This document shows, piece after piece, positions 21,941-32,777 of a DNA stretch of 64,000 nt. Origin of the DNA: Chelonoidis abingdonii (taxonomy: Eukaryota > Chordata > Testudines > Testudinidae); contig NC_133774.1 in assembly GCF_003597395.2 (NCBI RefSeq), forward strand, positions 35,533,641 to 35,597,640, written 5' to 3'. A program made the translations under genes and the position numbers. Under the pieces are notes generated by a model. It ran no database searches. It was not told the DNA's origin and saw nothing but the letters and a program-made list of their open reading frames with translations. How positions within the stretch are numbered: position 1 is the stretch's first letter; the number at the start of each line of letters is the position of its first letter.

Positions 21941-23504
21941 ATGGCGCTGCGGGCCCGGGCGCTGTATGACTTCAGGTCGGAGAACCCGGGGGAGATCTCG
22001 CTGCGGGAGCACGAGGTGCTGAGTCTCTGCAGCGAGCAGGACATCGAGGGCTGGCTCGAGGGGGTCAACAGCCACGGCGACCGCGGCCTCTTCCCGGCCT
22101 CTTACGTGCAGGTGATCCGGGCTCCGGCAGCCGAGCCGCCCGCCCCTGCCGCCGGGGCCCGCTACGCCAACCTGCCCCCCGGCGGCTTCGAGCCCCTGGT
22201 GCCCTCGGCTGCCTTCAGCGCCCCCGTCCAGCAGCTCCCCCCTCCGGCGGCGGCCGAGCCCTTCCAGCTGCCGCCCGCCTTCCCGCCCGCGCCCTACAGC
22301 GGCTCCTACCAGCCCAGCCAGGGCAGCGACGACGACTGGGACGATGACTGGGACGACACCTCCACGGTGGCGGACGAGCCGGGCGTCCTGGGCAGCTCCT
22401 ACCCGGACTACGATGCGGCGGGGGGCGGGGGCCCCGCCTCAGCCCGGTACCGCCTCTCCACACGCTCGGACCTCTCGCTGGGCTCCCGCAACAGCCAGCA
22501 GCCGGGCCACCCCCACCACCACCCGGGCGGCGGGGCCAAGAGCTCAGCCACGGTGAGCCGCAACCTCAACCGCTTCTCTACCTTCGTGAAGTCAGGCGGG
22601 GAGGCCTTCGTGCTGGGCGAGGCCTCTGGCTTCGTGAAGGATGGGGACAAGCTGTGCGTGGTGCTGGGCCCCTGGGGGCCCGAGTGGCAGGAGAACCCCT
22701 ACCCCTTCCAGTGCTCCATCGAGGACCCCACCAAGCAGACCAAATTCAAGGGCATGAAGAGCTACATCGCCTACAAGCTGGTACCCAGCCACACTGGGCA
22801 GCAGGTACATCGCCGCTACAAGCACTTTGACTGGCTCTATGGGCGCTTGGCGGAGAAGTTCCCTGTCATCTCTGTGCCCCACCTGCCTGAGAAGCAGGCC
22901 ACGGGCCGCTTTGAGGAGGACTTTATCTCCAAGCGTCGCAAGGGCCTGGCTTGGTGGATGGATCACATGTGCAGCCACCCGGTGCTGGCTCAGTGCGATG
23001 CCTTCCGGCACTTCCTCACCTGTCCCAGCACCGATGAGAAGGCCTGGAAGCAGGGCAAGCGCAAAGCTGAGAAGGACGAGATGGTGGGCGCCAACTTCTT
23101 CCTGACCATCAGCGTCCCCACTGGCCCTGCCGCTGCCCTGGATCTACAGGAGGTGGAGAGCCGGGTGGATGGCTTCAAAAGCTTCACCAAGAAGATGGAT
23201 GAGAGCACCATGCAGCTCACCCACACCGCCAATGAGTTTGCCCGTAAGCAGGTCACTGGTTTCAAGAAGGAGTACCAGAAGGTGGGGCACTCCTTCAAGG
23301 GCCTCAGCCAGGCCTTCGAGCTGGACCAGCAGGCCTTTTCTGCCAACCTCAACCAAGCCCTTGCCTTCACAGGGGAAGCTTATGATGCCATTGGGGAATT
23401 CTTTGCAGAGCAGCCCCGACAGGACCTTGACCCTGTGATGGATTTGTTAGCACTATATCAGGGACATCTGGCCAACTTCCCAGACATCATCCATGTCCAG
23501 AAAG
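21941..23504 (+). CDS. SNX18: Sorting nexin 18, exon 1 (residues 1-521)
   Basis: Encodes most of a sorting nexin of the SNX9/18/33 group, which binds phosphoinositides, bends membranes and works with dynamin and N-WASP in endosomal sorting and endocytosis. The start is the ATG at 21941 in a strong context (ggggccatgg), giving [11 protein letters not shown]. Domains: SH3 at about 1-60 (ALYDF at 7-11, Trp38, FPASYV at 51-56); an alanine/proline-rich linker with an acidic [10 protein letters not shown] patch at 130-139; PX at about 255-365 with the lipid-binding RRY at 291-293; start of the BAR domain from about 380. The exon ends in Lys521 plus the first base of codon 522, before gtaaca (phase 1). 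Acidic and proline-rich stretches act as adaptor-binding sites in the family. SNX18 is favoured over SNX9 or SNX33 by the two-exon structure and overall resemblance; no alignment was run. Confidence 0.95.
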
Positions 23505-23724
23505 GTAACATCCCTGTGTCTATCTTGAACATGCCATTCAATCTCTATCTCTCTGTGGTCAGATGTAGGAACCAGGAACTCCTAGCTCAGTCAGTGTCAA
23601 TGGTTTTCAATTAAAGCCTGCTGCATTTACTCAGGCAGAACTGCCACTGAGCTTAAATACAATAATACAAAAGTTTCATTCCATGCCACTTCAGTGGGAA
23701 TTCTGACTGGCTAAAAGCCACAGG

Positions 23725-23835
23725 TCTGGGCCCTAAGACAGTCATCTTCATCTATAAAATGGGAATTAATACCTGCCTATGGTACAGATATATTGAAGAT
23801 CATTGAGTTTGTTTATAAAACATCCTGCAAATTAA
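23725..23835 (+). mobile_element. MIR-like SINE remnant
   Basis: 'catcttcatctataaaatgggaattaatacctgcctatgg' followed by 'gatcattgagttt' matches the 3' half of the MIR core and its tail in order. Heavily diverged. Confidence 0.55.
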
Positions 23836-23952
23836 GTCCTGTAAAAGCATCTGTTAGTATAATTAATATTTTAAAACAGTTTAACTGATTTTTAAAGATT
23901 TAATCTGAAGTTACCTGAGAACATAATACAGTTATAATTCCTTCATCCCAAC

Positions 23953-24065
23953 CTGTCAAAGCACTTTACAAACAGTATTTACAAGAACCCATTTAGAAAT
24001 ATTCTCATTTACAAATGAGCAAACTGAGTCACAGAGCAAGAATGACTTGCTTGAGGTGTCACAGC
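23953..24065 (-). mobile_element. MIR/L2-like remnant, antisense
   Basis: 'caaagcactttacaaacagta' and 'tcatttacaaatgagcaaactgagtcacagagc' are the reversed tail and core of an old MIR-type SINE. It lies 120 bp after a sense-orientation remnant. Confidence 0.55.
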
Positions 24066-24159
24066 ATAACCTTGTATTATGTGCACTTTACGGTGCAAGA
24101 TTTTGAATTAGATATTGAAAGCAGCTGGTGTCTGGTCTGTTATGGCTGGACGCTTAAGA

Positions 24160-24473
24160 CTGGTCTACATCTAAAACTCTAGGTCAACTTAGTTACATCA
24201 CTCAGAGGTATGAAAAATTCATACATCTCCCCCATTCCCCCCCAGGTGTATAGACAGCGCTGTCAATCATTCAGAGGTGTAAAAAATTAGCACATCTCCC
24301 CCATTCCCCTCACCCCAGCTGTATAGACAGCACTGTCAATCTAGCTACCACCTCTTGAGGGGGTGGATTTACCACAGTGATGGAAAAACCCCTTTGACGG
24401 CTGTAGTAGATGTCTAAACTATGATGTTGCTGTAGCTATGGGGCTGTAGCACTTGTAGTGTAGACATAGCCTA
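24160..24473. mobile_element. MITE with internal tandem duplication
   Basis: Ends 'ctggtctacatc' and 'tgtagtgtagacatag' are inverted relatives of the '(t)gtctacact' type. Inside are two tandem copies of a ~70-bp unit (24198-24266 and 24267-24339), each running from 'tcactcagaggt'-like to 'gacagcgctgtcaa'. The units have drifted apart, so the duplication is old. Confidence 0.6.
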
Positions 24474-25622
24474 AGGATCTACTTCGGTGAGTGTAATAGC
24501 TTGCTGCAGTGTTCTTAGTTAAAATTTCGTATTCTTCCTCTTCTTCTGTTCACTGTTGTCCTCGTAGCTACCACCTTCGCCCTGAGATGTAATTGTGTTT
24601 GAGTTTCTGAATGTTGTTTGTAAGACACTGGGATTCGTTGGTGGGAAAGAAAATACCCTTCAATAGAAGGCGTGGCCAAACCAGCTTCTGTTGCAGTTGA
24701 ATTGTGGTTTGTGGAGCCCCTGCACCCTTCACCATTCTCCGCCTACCAGATGTGGGGAGCTTCTGTCCTGTGGTGGGGATAGAGGCTTCATCAGGAGCAG
24801 GGAGCTGGAGCAGGGGCACCTCATGAGGCAGAAGCCTCAACCCTGGCAGGCATGTACTATGGCTCTCAAACTTCTGAAAATTATCGTATGCGGCTTGGAG
24901 GGTCAGTAAGTTTGGTCACCCCGTCATATACTGTAAAAGAACTGTGTAACTAGTAACATTTTTCACATACATAAAACTTTTATGTTAAATCTTATTTTGA
25001 TAACCTTAACTTTACAGTACAGATGCTATCCATACTAGACTCCTGACCCTGATAGGTCAGTTCCTAATGTAATCTAATCACTAATGCATTCTGTACAGTA
25101 AGATGCAGGGCATGAATTGTCACCCACAATGGTAGAAAAATTCGTCTTTTGTTTTTTCCTAAATCACATGCCTCCAAGTTTTTGCTTTCTAGAACACCAC
25201 CTTAGAACAAAGGCAAAACAGTTTGATTTGAAAGAGAGGTATTTATAAAGTCCATGTTGGAATCACAGATTTCTGGTAAAATCTGAGAAACCAGAGTTCA
25301 CAGGTATCACTGTAATACACTTCCAGCTTTAGTGCAGGGGCAGTTTTTGTTGTGTGTCTTTTATGACAAGGAAAGACTCATCTAATTCAGATTTGTTTCA
25401 CTGTAAAATTTTGGAGAGTGACAACATTTTTTCAAGAAGAGAGGGGGAAATTTATGCTAATCTTTTTGTTTTGGAAAATTCCGCTCGTTGGCATTACCCT
25501 GTATCAAGTCACTGCTATTAACTGTAGCATGCCCCTACTACCTCCTTCTGCTGCCTTCACCAGTCCACCCTGATCTGATGACCTTCAATAAATTCCTGAG
25601 GAAATCAGCATTCAAGACGGAG

Positions 25623-26663
25623 GGTACGTCTACACTGCACGATTATTTCGAATTAGCTTAAACCGATATTACAAAACAGATCTAATAAAATCGGTTTAGC
25701 GCGTCCACAGTGGTGATTTCCCAAATCGAATGTTGCATCCATGGTCCAAAACTACCATCGATTTCAGGAGCGGTGCACTGTGGGTAGCTATTCGCTCGCT
25801 TCCCAAGTTCCTCCTTCGGTGAGAGCACAGTGCTGATGGGGCAGAAACACTGCCCCGGGTGGTGTGGGTACAGCCTCACCCCTCCCTTTGTGAAGGCAGC
25901 CAGACAACCCTGGCGCCTTTTTCGCCGGAGTGCATTAGCAAACGCATAGCACAGCAATCTTTCCTTTTTTTTCAACTGTGGTGGGGGGAATAACTGAGGG
26001 CTGTTCCCTGAACCGCCAGACACTGTGTTTACCTACAGCTTGGGAGTCAGCAAGAATTGCAATATTTTCGAGACTGCTGTGGACTGTGGGATAGTGGAGT
26101 CCTCATACCCCTCCCTCCTTCATGAGCGTCCATTTGAGTCTCTGGCTTTTCCGGTTACGCTGTCACACAGCGCTGTGTATTCCTGGAGTTTTTTATTCAA
26201 AACGGCTTTGGATTCGTGTTCTGTATCGGAGGCTGGTACAAACAGTTTGTCTCCCTACAGCGATCAGACCTAGTATCTTCCCGTACGGTCTTCGAGCTCT
26301 TTTTTCGATTTCAAACTGCATCGCAGCCGTGCTGATCGAGCTCCACGCTGGGCGAAGCAGGAATGAATTCAAAAGTTCGCGGGGCTTTCCTGTTTACCTG
26401 CCCCTGATCCGAGTTCAATTGTGACCAGCGCGTCAGTGCTGCATCTCTGGGATCGCCGGAGCAATAACGTCGATTTCCTGTCACATGAACCTATCGGGAG
26501 TTATCACTATCGAATTTAGGCGCTACTCCTCCGTGGAGTGTCCGAATCGGAGGGGGAAGAAGGGCCGGTTATGAGGAGAGTGGTGACGATCGTGTGAACG
26601 GATACAGCGTTAAATCGGTATATCGGCCATTAAACCGATTTAAAGTCGCAGTGTAGACCTGGC
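25623..26663. mobile_element. CpG-rich non-autonomous TIR transposon
   Basis: Outer ends 'ggtacgtctacactgc' and 'gcagtgtagacctggc' are inverted relatives, extended inside by 'aaaccgat' motifs in opposite orientation (near 25661 and 26632). The five bases cggag flank both sides (25618-25622 and 26664-26668). The body is rich in CpG, unusual for old neutral DNA. It has no intact frame; I recall longer relatives in turtles that encode a SANT/Myb-like protein of the Harbinger type, but this copy shows no such domain and the class is tentative. Confidence 0.65.
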
Positions 26664-27040
26664 CGGAGACACCCACCATTGTAGCCATCAATAAAAGCAG
26701 CATTTACTATAGATCTTTCATAGATTTGAAGGGGGCATATCTGCACATTCCTATTATTCTGCCTCACAGAACATTCCTTTTCTGCCATCCATAGGTGAAG
26801 CACTTTCAGTAGAGGTAGTTGTCTTTTGAGTTAGTCAGAGGATTTTCAAAAGTGGTGGTAGACTTAGTGGCATCACTCTGACAGGACGGGAGCTATGTCT
26901 GTTCCTTTTCGTAGGACCTGGCTGTTTGGAACTCCTAGATGCTATGAGGGTACAGTCATAGACTGGCACCCCATTGAGTTAGGCACTGTACAAAACAGAA
27001 CAAAAAGACAGCCTCTGCCCTCAATCCCTTACAGTCTAAG

Positions 27041-27290
27041 CAGGGCTGCCTGGGTCAGGGAAGGGGGGCAAGTGGGACAATTTGCCCGGGGCCCGCGAGC
27101 CCTGGGCCAATGGCGGTCCAGGTTTTCGGCGACGGGAGGCCCTTCAGTGCTGCCGAAGATGCAGAGCATCTGAAGGCCCCTCCCCCTGCCACCGAAATGC
27201 CACCGAAGAGCTGGACCGCCGCCGGGTGAGTACAAGCGCCGCAGCTCCCCTGCTTTGCCTCAGGCCCCCTGAATCCTCTGGGGAGCACTG
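27041..27290. mobile_element. hAT MITE, first of two adjacent insertions
   Basis: A 250-bp block starting cagggctgcc and ending gggagcactg, flanked by an exact 8-bp duplication agtctaag (27033-27040 and 27291-27298). The body is GC-rich and non-coding. It sits in an older repeat ('...ctcaatcccttacagtctaag...'). Confidence 0.8.
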
Positions 27291-27299
27291 AGTCTAAGT

Positions 27300-27691
27300 C
27301 AGGGATCTCAAACTCAAATCACCATGAGGACCACATGAGGACTAGTACATTGGCCCTAGGGCCGCATCACTGACCCACCTCCAAGCTGCTCCCGGCCCTG
27401 CCTCCACTCCACCCCTTCCATGAGGCCCTGCCCCTGCCCTGTCCCTATTCCAAGCCCTTTCCCAAATCCCTGCCCCTGCCCAACCTCTTCTCTGCCTTTT
27501 CCCCTGAGTGTGTGGCTCCCCGCTTCTCTGCTGTCCGTCGTGGAAAGCACTAAGGGTAGAGCCTGGAGGTAGGCAGAGGAGCAGGGATGCGGTGCGTTGG
27601 GGGGATGCGGGGAGCTTGGTGGCTGCAGGAAATAACGGGGGCATGGGAAGAGGTGGTGGGCCTCATGCAGCCTGCATGTTTGAGACCCCTG
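27300..27691. mobile_element. hAT MITE, second adjacent insertion
   Basis: A 392-bp block with inverted ends cagggatctcaaac and gtttgagacccctg, flanked by gtctaagt (27292-27299) and atctaagt (27692-27699), an 8-bp duplication with one change. Its target overlaps the right-hand duplication of the preceding element, so it inserted later at the same site. Confidence 0.8.
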
Positions 27692-27781
27692 ATCTAAGTA
27701 GTGATCAGCTCTTTTCAGAGGAAACAAACAGTAACAGACACTTGCCATTTCAGATCCTGGAAGAACAAAGATTTGTCATAG

Positions 27782-28414
27782 GTAGGGCCCTACCAAATTC
27801 AGGGTCTGTTCTGGTCAATTTCACAGCTATAGGATTTGAAAATTAGTTTCATGTTTTCAGATGTTTACACCTGAAATTTCCTGAGGTTGTAACCTTGGGG
27901 GTCCTGACCCAAAAGGGAGTTTGGGAGGGGGGTCGCAAAGCAGTTGTAGCAGGATGGCAGCACAAAAGTGAGGGTGGCATTCAGAACTTCCTGCATCTGC
28001 AGGAGGTTCCCTGAGATGCAGAGGTTCCCTGAGATACAGAGATGTAGCTGGGGACTCCTAGCTGCTAGTCCCTCCCAGGATGGGAAGGGATAGGAGGAGC
28101 AGCGAGGAATCCCCAGTTGGGGTGCTCCCAGAAATATGGGGGAGGTCAGACATACCTCCATGAATCTCCTGCGGCTGCAGGAAGCTCCAGGGCTGCTGCC
28201 CAGCTGCGGAGCTTCCTGCAGCAGGGGGAGGTACCCAGAAGTGGGTCTGACCTCCCCAACCCAGAGACTAGCAGCTGGAGCCCAGGAGCCCCTGGCTGAG
28301 GTGCCTCCAGCCCTGCACTTCTGCCTCTCCTCCAATAGCTAGATTTCACAGGGGAGGGCTTATTTCCTGATCCATGACACATTTTTCATGGCTATGAATT
28401 TGTTAGGGCCCTCA
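27782..28414. mobile_element. TIR DNA transposon (tagggccct ends)
   Basis: Termini 'tagggccctaccaaattca' (27783-27801) and 'tgaatttgttagggccct' (28395-28412) are inverted with one mismatch. The bases tcatag lie on both sides (27776-27781 and 28415-28420). The 633-bp body is non-coding; a short duplication ('ggttccctgagat..cagag' twice, near 28002-28040) lies inside. The 156-codon minus frame is a by-product. Confidence 0.75.
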
Positions 28415-29032
28415 TCATAGACAACTGATCATGAAAAAAGCCAGTCCGTGCCAGTATAATCAGTCATGTACTGTGGTTTCATAGACACTGTCAAACACAA
28501 AGTCCTCATGTTACAAGAGACATGAGAAGCTAAGAACTATATACTGGAATTTGAGACCATCAGTCTGTTCATGTGCTGCTTTAGGATTATTGATTCATAT
28601 ATAGATACTGTATGCCAGAGTATGCATAAACTGTACAATTTCTGCAAAACATAGTGGCTTGTATTTTCAAGAGTGAATAGTGGGTTTGGCTGCCTAATTT
28701 GAGACCACTCATAGTAGTCTGATTTTCAGAGGGTGGGTGCTGAACATTGCTGAAATTCAGGCCCACTTAAAGTGTCTCAAGTTGTGTACTCAAACTGGGG
28801 CACCCAAAGTCCTTAGTCACTTCTGAAAATGTAGGTCATTGTCCAAAATGGTGTCAAAGACCTTGAAAAGGCAGCCAATCTTAGAACTGGACACTTAAGC
28901 AATGCCAACCTAGTGGGATGTGGTGCACACTTAAAGAGAGATTCAATACAGGGAACATGAGTAAGAAAGGAAAATAGAAACAGCAGCAACTAGCTGGAGC
29001 TTTTGTTATGCCATTAGCACACTGCCATCTAA

Positions 29033-29252
29033 AATGTGGCCTAGTGGATATAGCACTGGACTAGAACTCAGGAGACCTGGATTCTATTTCTGGCTCTGCT
29101 ACTGGCCTGCTGTGTGCTTGACCCTTGGGCAAATCACTTTGCCTCTTTGTGCCTCAGTTTCCCCATCTGTAAAATGGGGTGATGATATTGCTTTCCTTTG
29201 TAAAGTGCTTTTAGAGCTGCTGAGAAGCGCTATATAAGAATAGGTTATTATA
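29033..29252 (+). mobile_element. Well-preserved MIR-type SINE
   Basis: Nearly full length: a tRNA-like head ('ggcctagtggatatagcactgg', 'gattctatttctggctctgc'), the core ('gggcaaatcactttgcctc', 'tgcctcagtttccccatctg', 'taaaatgggg') and the tail 'taaagtgctttt...gcgctatataag...ttatta'. The match across all three parts is much better than for the other MIR remnants here. Confidence 0.85.
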
Positions 29253-29972
29253 TGATTATATTATGACAGATGCCTGTCCAGGCATATTGCATATAAAGTC
29301 AATAGTACTACTTGTGAGTAAAATGTAAGCATGTGCTTAAATGTTTGCAGGACAAGACCCTTTGCTGAAAATGACACGTAGGTCTAGCATAGCTTAGGAT
29401 AGTATATACATTTATTTTAAAATTGCTGGAGTTGAATTTTGAAGGAAACTGAAAAGCAAACTAATCTAGCTTGTTACATGCTGTTGTTGCACAGCAGTTT
29501 ATTTTTTTTTCCCTTTTTGTAGCTGGAGGTAAAATGTTCAATAGGTTGATATTTCTCTAGAGTTTGTTTCATTTATCTTGCTCTCACTTGCAGTCATCAT
29601 AGCTGATTTGAGATACTTGTTTAGCCTTATACTGCAGCTTAGACTAATTAAACATTCTTACTGGTGATGGTACTTGTCAAAAGTGGTATATTTACCTTTG
29701 TGGACTTTGAAATGTTTCATCTCGAATTAGCTGTTTCCATTGATAATATACATTGTCAAGTGTACTTTTAATAAAGATGAGGCATAGTAGCAGAAGGGAG
29801 GTCAGTCATCACAAGGTAATCAGTGATACTAAATATATCTGCAGAGGTCTCTTAAATCTATGTTTAATATTTATATGACTGTAGCACCAAAGGACCACAG
29901 TTGTGATTCAGAGTCCATTGTATTAGGAGCCATCAAGACACTGCCCTTGCCCCAAAGAGCTTACTTCCTAAG

Positions 29973-30214
29973 GTCTTGGCTACACTGGCGCTTTACAGTG
30001 CTGCAACTTTCTCGCTCAGGAGTGTGAAAAAACACACCCCTGAGCACAGCAAGCGCTCCCAGCGCGGTAAGCTAATCTCCACGAGAAGGTGGAGTACCTG
30101 CAGCGCTGTGAGAGCTCTCTCCCAGCGCTGGTGCTGCAACCACACTAGCACTTCAAAGCGCTGCCGCGGGAGCGCTCCCGCAGCAGCACTGTATGGCTGC
30201 AAGTGTAGCCGTAC
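29973..30214. mobile_element. GC-rich MITE inside an older repeat
   Basis: Ends 'ggctacactggcgc' and 'aagtgtagcc' are inverted, with related gt/ac outer bases; cctaag flanks both sides (29967-29972 and 30215-30220). The host on either side reads 'ccccaaagagcttacttcctaag' ... 'aagacaaatgaca', a LINE 3'-end-like sequence that becomes continuous when the MITE is removed. Confidence 0.7.
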
Positions 30215-31159
30215 CCTAAGAAGACAAATGACATTTGAAGAGTGGGAGTGTGGGAAGGACAAGATTACAATCACATATGTACAATTTTTATTTACATTAG
30301 GCATTTTAAAAATAGACACTCATTTAACACCATCTGCTCTCTACATCATTAATTGGCTACATATAAACTGAATTAATGTAACCATTAAGTCTAGAAAAAA
30401 ATTGGAAACCATCGAACTTTTAAACCCCTCCATAAATCACCTTTTATTATTTGCATGGTATCTGAATTGGATCTAGGTGTGAAGCTGATTTTACTAACCT
30501 TTTACACTAGAATATGATATCTACCTGCTGTGACTGGAAGTGCACCCAATGTAAGGAATCCCCTACCTGATCTGATCATTGAGTAGTGAATCTTAGTACA
30601 AATTTAAATGGTTAGTACAACATTAGTCCTTTCAGCTTTTGAGTGTAACTATTTTCTTCTAATATCATTGTGAGCAGTTGATGAACAAGCAGGCATCAAA
30701 AAGAAAGAAGTCACACTTAACTATTATGTCACTGCAGACTCTGTGAGGTTGCTGAATTGGGCCCCAGTCTTGCAGACATTTACATATGTGAGTAACTTTT
30801 CCCACAAAAGCCTTTGCAGGATCCTGGGCGTAACATTGTAAGAGTTATTTTTCCAACAAGGGGACGTAAATATTCTCATGCAGGACCAAGTTTTTGAGGT
30901 GGATAGTTATTTTTTTTTAAACCAGTGTTTGCCAGATAGTTTGCAAGCACTTGTAACCTTTGTAAAACTGCCTTTTGAAGTGCAGGCCACTTTCCTTTTC
31001 TGAAAGATAGAACTCCTCTTATATTTTCCACCTTCATGGAGAAAAGCATCCTCTTCAGTTTAAAAAGTCTGGGTGTATATATTTTGTTGGCTAGCTCTGA
31101 AGAGGTAAGTCACTATTTTCACCCTGTAGTGTTGAAGACAAGTTGCTTCCTTCTCTATA

Positions 31160-31386
31160 GGTATGTGTACAGTGCAGCCAGATGCCTGTGGCTAGCCTGT
31201 GTCAGCTGACTCAGGCTGTTTAATTGTGGCATAGATATCTGTACAGTTGGAGGGTCTTAGATCCCAGGCTGCAGCCCAAGCCTTAATGTTTACACTGCAG
31301 TTAAACAGCCCCTTAGCCCAAGCCCCGCGAGCCCAAGTCAGCTGGCATGGGCCAGCCCTGGGTGTCTTAACTGCAATGTAGACAAC
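31160..31386. mobile_element. Palindromic MITE
   Basis: Ends 'gtatgtgtacagtgcag' and 'ctgcaatgtagacaac' are inverted relatives, and inner blocks ('agctgactcaggctg' near 31206 and 'gcccaagtcagctggc' near 31330) are complementary. Non-coding. Confidence 0.6.
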
Positions 31387-32027
31387 CTCTTTGACTCCAA
31401 AATCTGGTTCTAGGTAGGGTAGTAATTGGTTCCTTCTTCATTACTGTGCTTTCAGTTTTTCACTGTGACAGCTTTGCTGTCTATTCAACACTTAAGGCTG
31501 AGAGAGGTTTTCTGTTTTCAGTTTAAGGCAAAAAACCCTATTAAGCTATTTTTTGTGATATAATCTGGTTAACGTACAGACTATGCAAGGTGTTAATTTA
31601 CTGTGAGCAAATTTCTCTAATCTGTGCTGATGACATTAAGCAAATAGTCAGTCAATAGTGAAATCCCTTGTACCACTTCGTACCTTCATTTTGAAGAGCA
31701 AGAGGAGAGTATTCCTTTTTTTAAATTCCATTTTAAGAAAGTAAATGGGAATTGTAAAAGGTCCTCTGACAATATTTAGCTTCAACTGCATTGTCTGTGG
31801 GATCTCAAAGTACTGTACAAATGTTAATGAATGTGAATCCTCACAATATCCATGTGAACGGCTAATATTCCTCTTAATATGGGGAAGCTGACTAGAATAG
31901 AGGCTAAAACTTGATTATTGTAAACACATGTACAGTATCCCTGAGCAGTGTGAGGGATTAACATGAAATTGACATAATTCTTGATGGTTCACCTCACTGC
32001 ACAGGTGTAGTGAGACTGTCTAGAATT

Positions 32028-32207
32028 AGAGAGACAAGGTGGGTGAAGTAATGTCATTGGATTGACAAGCTTTCAGACTACACAGAGCCCTTCTTCAGAT
32101 CACAAAAGCTCTGTGTAACTCAGAAGTTTGTCTGTTTCTCTAACAAGAGTGGGTGAAGTATTCTAATATCCTGGGACTTACATAGGTACAACAGCATTTG
32201 CGAACGT
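32028..32207. mobile_element. Second Penelope-like inverted pair, 11-bp target duplication
   Basis: An antisense piece (32028-32101) meets a sense piece (32102-32207) of a different Penelope-like family ('gacaaggtgggtgaagtaat' in one orientation, 'agtgggtgaagta' and the 'tcctgggacttacataggtac' tail in the other). The 11 bases tgtctagaatt flank it at 32017-32027 and 32208-32218. The minus strand of the antisense piece carries a hammerhead-like core: gat, ctgaaga (complement of 32092-32098), a wobble-rich stem II, gaaa (complement of 32071-32074) and gctt|gtc. The sense copy of the core is decayed. Confidence 0.75.
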
Positions 32208-32515
32208 TGTCTAGAATTGGATTAGTTTGGGGCTCTTTTGGTTGGCAAACCTGTGTAGCAGAGGAACTGGAGCTCTCTCTAGACTCAGGAAAACAACAAT
32301 GCTTGGATGTATTGGTCTGTTTCAGTGGGCTTTCTTTGCAACTGTAAGGACTATAATTATTATATCTGTATAATGTCTTCACTTTTGCAGTAATTGCTTG
32401 CTTCAGACCCTATGCTCACCAAGGAAGCTGTGCACTTGCCAGTGGAGAAGGGATTTTAAATCCTTTATGATAAACAATGGACTGTGAATTTGGGGTGGAT
32501 ATCATGGCTGCTATT

Positions 32516-32777
32516 TTGACACCATCAGCTCAGGATTAAACAAAGACTGTGAATGGCTAGCCAACTACAAAAGCAGTTTCTCCTCCCGAGGTGTGAACGC
32601 CTCAGCCTCCTTAATTGAACTAACCTCATTATCTCTAGATTGATTCTTGCCTGCATATTTATTTATACCTGCCTCTGGAAATTTCCACTACATGCATCTG
32701 ACAAAGAGGGTATTCACCCCTGAAAGCTTATGCTCCAATATGTCTGTTAGGTGCCACCAGGGCTCTTTGTCACTTTT
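32516..32777 (+). mobile_element. Penelope-like insertion with 16-bp target duplication
   Basis: The 16 bases tatcatggctgctatt occur at 32500-32515 and 32778-32793, framing a 262-bp insertion. Its 5' half is the AT-rich lead-in ('ctaacctcattatctctaga...gcctgcatatttattta') and its 3' half is the ribozyme region plus 'gcttatgctccaatatgtctg' tail. Core: gcat 32694-32697, ctgacaa 32698-32704, stem II gaggg/cccct, gaaa 32722-32725, gctt|atgc 32726-32733. The canonical ctganga reads ctgacaa, a G-to-A change at a conserved position, so this ribozyme should be inactive. Confidence 0.8.

Noticed and set aside
21514..21969. 151-codon plus-strand frame in the SNX18 leader
   Set aside because: Glycine/arginine/alanine rich, overlaps the start of SNX18 in another frame and has no family resemblance.
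21476..22075. 199-codon minus-strand open frame over SNX18 exon 1
   Set aside because: It lies opposite the SH3-coding region in GC-rich DNA; arginine/alanine/proline-rich product is a shadow of the CpG island and lacks any domain.
27865..28335. 156-codon minus-strand frame
   Set aside because: Entirely inside the TIR transposon at 27782-28414.
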